Shown here in pieces: positions 30,198 to 33,571 of a stretch of DNA of 33,571 bases. The notes beneath the pieces were generated by a model that saw only the letters and a program-made list of their open reading frames with translations, was not told where the DNA came from and ran no database searches. The DNA lies in the IMG/VR virus record IMGVR_UViG_3300036945_000752, positions 1 to 33,571 of that record. One strand, written 5' to 3'. Position numbers and translations under genes: made by a program. The stretch is from a virus. How positions within the stretch are numbered: the stretch's first letter is position 1; the number at the start of each line of letters is the position of its first letter.

Positions 30198-31037
30198 ATG
30201 GAAAATCGTATCAATCCCTTAAAACAATATTTTAGAAAACCCGGAATATGGATTAAGTTGCCTAGCCAAGGAAACTTTTATAAAGACAAGCCAGCCGACT
30301 TAAATGAAATGGGCGAAATTCCAATCTATCCATTGACTGCCAAAGATGAATTAATGTTAAAGAATGCTGATGCATTATTGAATGGTAGTGCAATTACACA
30401 AATGATCAACAGTTGTGCTCCTACTATTGCCGATCCCATGTTAATGCCTGCCATCGACTTAGACGCTGTATTAGTTGCCATCAAACGATGCACATATGGA
30501 GAAACTCAAGACGTTACATGTACTTGCCCTAAATGCGAAACTGCCAACGAAGTATCAATTAACTTAAATCAAATTATTAGCAGTATTAAATCCGTTGAAA
30601 AATTAGAACCTGTTATCTTCGACAATGGTATTAGTGTTTACATTAAACCTGTAACTGTTAACAATTTATTAAGTTTAAATTGGGTTCAATTCGAGCAAGT
30701 TAGAAATATTCAAATTGCAGAACAAAATAACATCGATGAAACTAGTAAGGTTACTTTAATGCAACGTAGTTTTCAAGTATTAACCGAAAAGAACATTGAA
30801 ATAGTCAGCAGTTGTATCGATACTGTATTGTTACCCGATGGTGTTGCAGTAACTGATCAACAAGACATTAAAGATTGGATCAATGATCTAAGCAAACCAG
30901 ACTTTGCTAAAATTGAAGATTCTATTATGGTTACTAGCAATACTGGTATTGATAAAGAATTTGATGTCACTTGTAAAAATTGTAATAATATATTTAAATC
31001 AAGTCTAGACTTAAATCCAACAACTTTTTTCGCGTAA
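30198..31037 (+). CDS. 26: gp26-like baseplate hub / tail-assembly chaperone protein
   Basis: The 279-aa zero-frame product resembles the cyanophage-type gp26: N-terminal 'NPLKQYFRKPGIWIKLPSQGNFY', then 'IPIYPLTAKDELMLKNADALLNGSAITQMINSCAP' and 'AIDLDAVLVAIKRCTYGETQDVTCTCPKC'. Two cysteine pairs form a probable zinc site (CTCPKC near residue 113 and CKNC near residue 260), and the end is LDLNPTTFFA. In T4, gp26 helps assemble the central baseplate hub with gp51, gp28 and gp29. The Shine-Dalgarno GGAG is good. The last codons TTT TTC form a slippery site after which a -1 frame stays open for 81 codons; see the next entries. It is divergent from the tape-measure-like gene. Confidence 0.82.
   Translation: MENRINPLKQYFRKPGIWIKLPSQGNFYKDKPADLNEMGEIPIYPLTAKDELMLKNADALLNGSAITQMINSCAPTIADPMLMPAIDLDAVLVAIKRCTYGETQDVTCTCPKCETANEVSINLNQIISSIKSVEKLEPVIFDNGISVYIKPVTVNNLLSLNWVQFEQVRNIQIAEQNNIDETSKVTLMQRSFQVLTEKNIEIVSSCIDTVLLPDGVAVTDQQDIKDWINDLSKPDFAKIEDSIMVTSNTGIDKEFDVTCKNCNNIFKSSLDLNPTTFFA
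31025..31031 (+). promoter_or_regulatory. Probable -1 ribosomal frameshift site (T TTT TTC)
   Basis: The heptamer fits X XXY YYZ exactly in the gp26 frame, two codons before its stop. A weak AAGG/CCTT hairpin starts five bases downstream (31036-31050), and a GC-rich hairpin GTCCG/CGGAC lies at 31054-31066. Phage P2 uses the related TTTTTTG for its tail chaperone. Confidence 0.72.
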
Positions 31038-31276
31038 GGCTTTTATCCTTAAAGTCCGGGCCGGACATTCTAAAGTACTTAGATAGTTTAGATAAGGAAT
31101 CAAAAGCCATAACAGAAGATATTGTTACTATGGCCGTATACTCAGGACAGAGTTATAATGACTTATGGAATATTAGTTTCGAAGAGAAGAAGATATTCCT
31201 TAAAGTACTCAAAGATAAAATTAGTCTAGATCGAGGCATTAAGCCAAAGACTACATTAACACAAGAAATGATTTAA
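31031..31276 (+). CDS. -1 frame extension of gp26, gp51-like/tail-chaperone domain
   Basis: This frame is open from 30998 to the TAA at 31274-31276 but has no ATG, GTG or TTG start before an ATG at 31130. Read through the slippery site it adds 81 residues: RVRLLSLKSGPDILKYLDSL, then DKESKAITEDIVTMAVYSGQ, SYNDLWNISFEEKKIFLKVL and a Lys/Thr tail. The pattern '(K)ES..I..DI......G.SYND.W.(L/I)S.EE...' matches the small protein that follows gp26 in other T4-like phages, often annotated as hub assembly catalyst gp51 (from memory). A fusion of 359 residues would result, like the G/GT pair of lambda. If no frameshift occurs, only an unattractive 48-residue protein from 31130 could be made. Confidence 0.7.
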   Translation, partial: RVRLLSLKSGPDILKYLDSLDKESKAITEDIVTMAVYSGQSYNDLWNISFEEKKIFLKVLKDKISLDRGIKPKTTLTQEMI

Positions 31277-31292
31277 GTTGTTCGGGAACAAC
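31277..31292 (+). terminator. Hairpin directly after the frameshift ORF stop
   Basis: GTTGTT/AACAAC, a 6-bp perfect stem with loop CGGG, begins on the base after the TAA. It has no T-tract of its own but leads into a second, larger hairpin. Confidence 0.55.
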
Positions 31293-31345
31293 AAGATTTA
31301 CCTTTTACTTTACAGTAAAACACAAATCTTAGGATTCTTTTTATT
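31293..31345 (+). terminator. Long interrupted hairpin followed by a T-run
   Basis: Two 7-bp stems, AAGATTT/AAATCTT (31293-31299, 31324-31330) and TTTTACT/AGTAAAA (31303-31309, 31314-31320), are separated by a 3x3 internal loop. GATTCTTTTTATT follows on plus. It probably ends the gp26 transcript. Confidence 0.6.
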
Positions 31346-31414
31346 AACATTCATCACTATTATTAATAGTACTTCTTAGATAATACTTGTCAAGGTTTTG
31401 CAGTCGTACTTCGC

Positions 31415-31425
31415 CCTGTTAAGGA
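31415..31425 (+). repeat. Direct repeat CCTGTTAAGGA, copy 1
   Basis: An 11-mer with internal dyad (CCT GTTA AGG), here inside a longer hairpin TTCG...CGAA (31410-31429). It recurs 246 bases downstream. Confidence 0.55.
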
Positions 31426-31660
31426 CGAAAAGTAAAAATTGGAAAATCCTGTCGGAGGCCCATTATCGTAATCTACTACTACAACTATTACTAGTAAAGG
31501 CGGTTACGCTGTACCTTTTTATGTAGCTCTTCTTATAACGCAAAATCAAATAGCCAATAGATAAACACATTGATTCTTGTAGGTTGCAATGACTCAGCAG
31601 TGCCTACTCTTTTTGGTCGTACAATACATTTGCCAACACATTTCATACCCTGTGTTGCGT

Positions 31661-31671
31661 CCTGTTAAGGA
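31661..31671 (+). repeat. Direct repeat CCTGTTAAGGA, copy 2
   Basis: A second copy of the 11-mer, here as TCCT GTTA AGGA, preceded like the first by CG plus one base. Both copies are in the gene-free stretch. Confidence 0.55.
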
Positions 31672-31799
31672 TAGTGGCAATCATGTCTCTGCTACTGCTC
31701 AGATGTTCCTTCCCTGCGACACGGAGTCCAGTTATTGGGTACCTAGTTTAACTTGCCGGTACAGGCATTATCAGTAGTGTCTTTGTGGCTAGTGCCGAT

Positions 31800-32228
31800 T
31801 TAAATTCTGTTTATGATATGTGATCCGTGGACGCGAACGGATATTTGGCCATTGTAGTAATCTGTTGTTTCTAAAACTTTTCTATCGAATTGTTCTTTTG
31901 CTTCTAAGTATGAAGTATGTGCCTTGGATGTGCAGTAATGTAAAATCTCACGAGTGAAATTTTCTTTGCCTAGTGTGGTAACGTCTTTAGATAATTCATC
32001 ACTACTCCCGTAGTAATCACGCCAGTCTGAATCGACTTTTGTACGAATTTTCTTTTTCTTTTTGATGCCATTTTTTTGCTTAACAACTTTATAAGATGTC
32101 TTTGCAAACTTTGCCAATTTTTTGCCTATGTATTTGCGGCCTGTGACTGAGTTAGTAATGAGATAAACAAAACCAACACAGTCCTCAGGAAGTTCTTCTA
32201 TTAAATTACCTTGGTAAAGCCATGTCAT
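31800..32228 (-). CDS. GIY-YIG-type endonuclease-like protein
   Basis: The 142-aa product has the GIY-YIG core: GFVYLITN (Tyr22), RKYIGKK (Tyr33, Gly35), then after a Lys-rich insert and DWRDYYGSS the helix FTREIL (Arg93) and the catalytic Glu in YLEAKEQF (Glu109). All four residues expected for metal-dependent strand cleavage are there. Similar stand-alone proteins occur in aquatic T4-like phages, where they may be homing (Seg-like) or repair nucleases. There is no separate DNA-binding domain beyond the basic insert (residues ~46-65). It lies six bases after the histone-like gene, downstream of gp46. There is no clear Shine-Dalgarno; translational coupling is likely. Confidence 0.78.
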   Translation of the reverse strand: MTWLYQGNLIEELPEDCVGFVYLITNSVTGRKYIGKKLAKFAKTSYKVVKQKNGIKKKKKIRTKVDSDWRDYYGSSDELSKDVTTLGKENFTREILHYCTSKAHTSYLEAKEQFDRKVLETTDYYNGQISVRVHGSHIINRI

Positions 32229-32234
32229 CAGTTT

Positions 32235-32444
32235 TTATTTAACTGATAACGCCGCTTTCTCTTCGGTGATTTCTTTACGACGTTGCTTAACAAGTTTGGC
32301 AACTTCTTGCAATGCTTTACGAGCACGGCCAGCGGCTGCTTTAACTTTTTTAGTCGTGAACTTTTCGTTCTCTTCGATATACAATTGAAATTGTCGAACA
32401 AGTTCTTCTTGTGTATTTACCGGAGTTGTGTTTTCTTCTGTCAT
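32235..32444 (-). CDS. Small histone-like basic protein (69 aa)
   Basis: The N-terminal half is acidic and helical (TQEELVRQFQLYIEENEKFTT). The second half holds 'KKVKAAAGRARKALQEVAKLVKQRRKEI', the A-x-x-x-R-A-R-K-A-L pattern of the small Hc1/histone H1-like proteins found in T4-like phages and many bacteria. It probably binds DNA or RNA. GAGG upstream lies in the end of gp46, whose stop is four bases before this ATG, so expression follows gp46. It is one of the few basic small proteins here; a nucleoid or DNA-packing role is inferred. Confidence 0.72.
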   Translation of the reverse strand: MTEENTTPVNTQEELVRQFQLYIEENEKFTTKKVKAAAGRARKALQEVAKLVKQRRKEITEEKAALSVK

Positions 32445-32448
32445 AATT

Positions 32449-33571
32449 TTAAGCCTCTACCATTTCTATATCTGTATTGAATGTTGTAAAGCCATTCTCT
32501 TTTACTACTTGTAGTATGTTATTTACACGCCCGACCAGTTCATCACGGTGGCTGATTAAGAAGATATTCTTCCGATTTTCTCTAGCCATCTTTTTAAGAA
32601 TACCCAAAGAATTATCAACACCGTTGGCGTCCATACCACTGTCAATCATTTCGTCGATAAACAACAAATTGATTGGCCTATTTAAACTTTCATAGACATC
32701 TCTGAATGCCCACGACAAGCCCAAAATAAGTCTATTACGTTCGCCTCGACTCAAGTTATCAAAGTCAAACTCTTGTCCAAGCTGTGTAATATCTACTTCT
32801 AAGTCACTGCGGAATTTAACTTCATGCGGTAAACTTAGCTTTTCAAGATAATGTGCTAGTCTGTGATTTAAGTAACTCAAGTTCTGTTCAATAATACGCT
32901 TACGAATAAAACTATCCTTACTGGTCAACAGTTTAAGCAAAAACTCTTGATGCTCATTTAACTTTGTCAAACCATTAATGATCTCAAAGTTAATTTCTTC
33001 CAAAGCACTGGTTTTCAAATGCTCTGCTTGTTCAACATAAGGATCAATGTCTAATGCTCTACGCTCAAACTGATCCTGTGCTGTTTCTAATGTGCTCTTG
33101 TGATTAACTGCATCATCGATATCACTATAACGAACTGTGGGTGCAGTACCTAACTTACCTAGTGCAACAATATCTGCCTGTACTTTTTCTAAGGCAGTTT
33201 CTTCTTTAACTAAATCTTCTTGTAGACTAGCAACTGCACCGTCAATCTCTGCCATCATTTCTTCTTGCTTGTTATCGTGAATGTCTTGACCACAGGCATG
33301 GCATTGGTGTGCTTCGGCTTTAGTTTTAGCACCTTCCAATTTCAATAAATTATTTTTTAAGATTTTGATAGCACTTTGATGTGCTGCCAAGTCTTTATTA
33401 TGACGCTTGAGCTCTTTCTCGTTGGCCTGCCACAATGCTAGAGCTTTATGATTTTCAAGTTCGATGGCAATATCAATGTTCATTAGTTCATTGATACTGG
33501 CAGCAAGTCGCTCTAAATCGTCCGCTTGTTTCGTCTGCCATAAACGACTACGACGTTCCAAATCTTCGATA
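32449..33571 (-). CDS. 46: Recombination endonuclease subunit gp46 (SbcC/Rad50-like), 5' end outside window
   Basis: The C-terminal 373 residues are visible; the frame stays open to the right edge, and the TTG at 33561 is just Leu inside the gene. Visible parts in order: coiled-coil arm, zinc hook CHACGQD, returning coiled coil, then the ATPase C-lobe with signature LSRGERNRLILGLSWAFRD, Walker B INLLFIDEM, D-loop SGMDANG and the switch His in FLISHRDEL. Together with gp47 nuclease (not in the window) it resects DNA ends for recombination-dependent replication and takes part in host DNA breakdown in T4. The Walker A half lies to the right. Operon order is gp46, histone-like, GIY-YIG. Confidence 0.94.
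   Translation of the reverse strand, partial: IEDLERRSRLWQTKQADDLERLAASINELMNIDIAIELENHKALALWQANEKELKRHNKDLAAHQSAIKILKNNLLKLEGAKTKAEAHQCHACGQDIHDNKQEEMMAEIDGAVASLQEDLVKEETALEKVQADIVALGKLGTAPTVRYSDIDDAVNHKSTLETAQDQFERRALDIDPYVEQAEHLKTSALEEINFEIINGLTKLNEHQEFLLKLLTSKDSFIRKRIIEQNLSYLNHRLAHYLEKLSLPHEVKFRSDLEVDITQLGQEFDFDNLSRGERNRLILGLSWAFRDVYESLNRPINLLFIDEMIDSGMDANGVDNSLGILKKMARENRKNIFLISHRDELVGRVNNILQVVKENGFTTFNTDIEMVEA

Larger units (their letters stand above)
31277..31799. other. 523-base gene-free stretch between convergent operons
   Basis: No credible coding frame is present on either strand. It holds the two hairpins at its left end, the repeated 11-mer CCTGTTAAGGA, a GTAGG/CCTAC stem followed by TCTTTTT (about 31580-31611), and GC-richer sequence from ~31650 to 31790 than nearby intergenic DNA. 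No tRNA cloverleaf with a TTCRANNC arm was found by eye. It may encode a structured RNA or carry DNA sites; nothing is proven. Confidence 0.5.

Noticed and set aside
31130-31276. Separate 48-aa gene starting at the ATG inside the frameshift ORF
   Set aside because: The homologous-looking sequence begins well upstream of this ATG in the same frame and there is no ribosome-binding site before it; fusion by frameshift explains it better.
31589-31777. 62-aa plus-strand frame in the gene-free stretch
   Set aside because: Composition is erratic (many Cys, no domain pattern), no neighbour coupling, only AGG upstream, and nothing suggests conservation.
31277-31799. tRNA gene or self-splicing intron in the gene-free stretch
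   Set aside because: No TTCRANNC arm or cloverleaf and no group I core sequences could be found by eye.

Overview
The window is part of a T4-like myovirus genome. The evidence is a recognisable T4 head-gene series on the minus strand: portal gp20, a small conserved gene, an acidic prohead core protein, protease gp21, scaffold gp22 and major capsid gp23. It is joined by a gp14-like neck protein, a gp15-like sheath-terminator protein, a gp26-like hub/tail-assembly protein, a tape-measure-like protein and the C-terminal half of gp46. DNA is AT-rich. Two features point to a Gram-negative, probably betaproteobacterial host: a Burkholderiales-style outer-membrane porin, and a secreted FG-GAP protein that carries the 'NQLTIP...DVVV.V...L.V' repeat I associate with Burkholderiales/Methylophilales. 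Both host calls are inference.

Layout. 1-5023 (minus): a secreted FG-GAP protein (runs off the left edge), a 57-aa lipoprotein missing from long-ORF views, an unknown 398-aa protein, an HExxH metallopeptidase, a structural protein and the porin. Three genes here have sigma70-type promoters with 17-bp spacing, two of them perfect consensus. 5177-8403 (plus): gp14-like, gp15-like, a Nudix hydrolase and an unknown. 8354-9567 (minus): glycosyltransferase and an unknown. 9618-21780 (minus): a 12-kb virion-fibre block with an S74-chaperone fibre (1160 aa), a 22-repeat fibre (1860 aa), a short paralogue of its N-terminus and small accessory proteins. Several of these are single-gene units bounded by hairpin terminators and T4-type late promoters (NATAAATA). 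21837-27639 (minus): head morphogenesis. 27678-30140 (minus): tape-measure-like protein. 30198-31276 (plus): gp26-like protein with a probable -1 frameshift extension. 31277-31799: 523 bases without a convincing gene but with strong hairpins. 31800-33571 (minus): GIY-YIG protein, histone-like protein, gp46 (cut by the right edge).

How it works together. Late genes appear to be read from gp55-type promoters resembling TATAAATA, separated by C(UUCG)G hairpin terminators. The envelope genes (porin, lipoprotein and FG-GAP protein) instead sit behind host-type promoters, which suggests expression by unmodified host polymerase. Most interesting are the phage-encoded porin with its own promoter, the start-codon-less ORF joined to gp26 through a T TTT TTC slippery site, and a terminator hairpin at 9572-9599 that hides a ribosome-binding site except in transcripts begun at the late promoter embedded in it.
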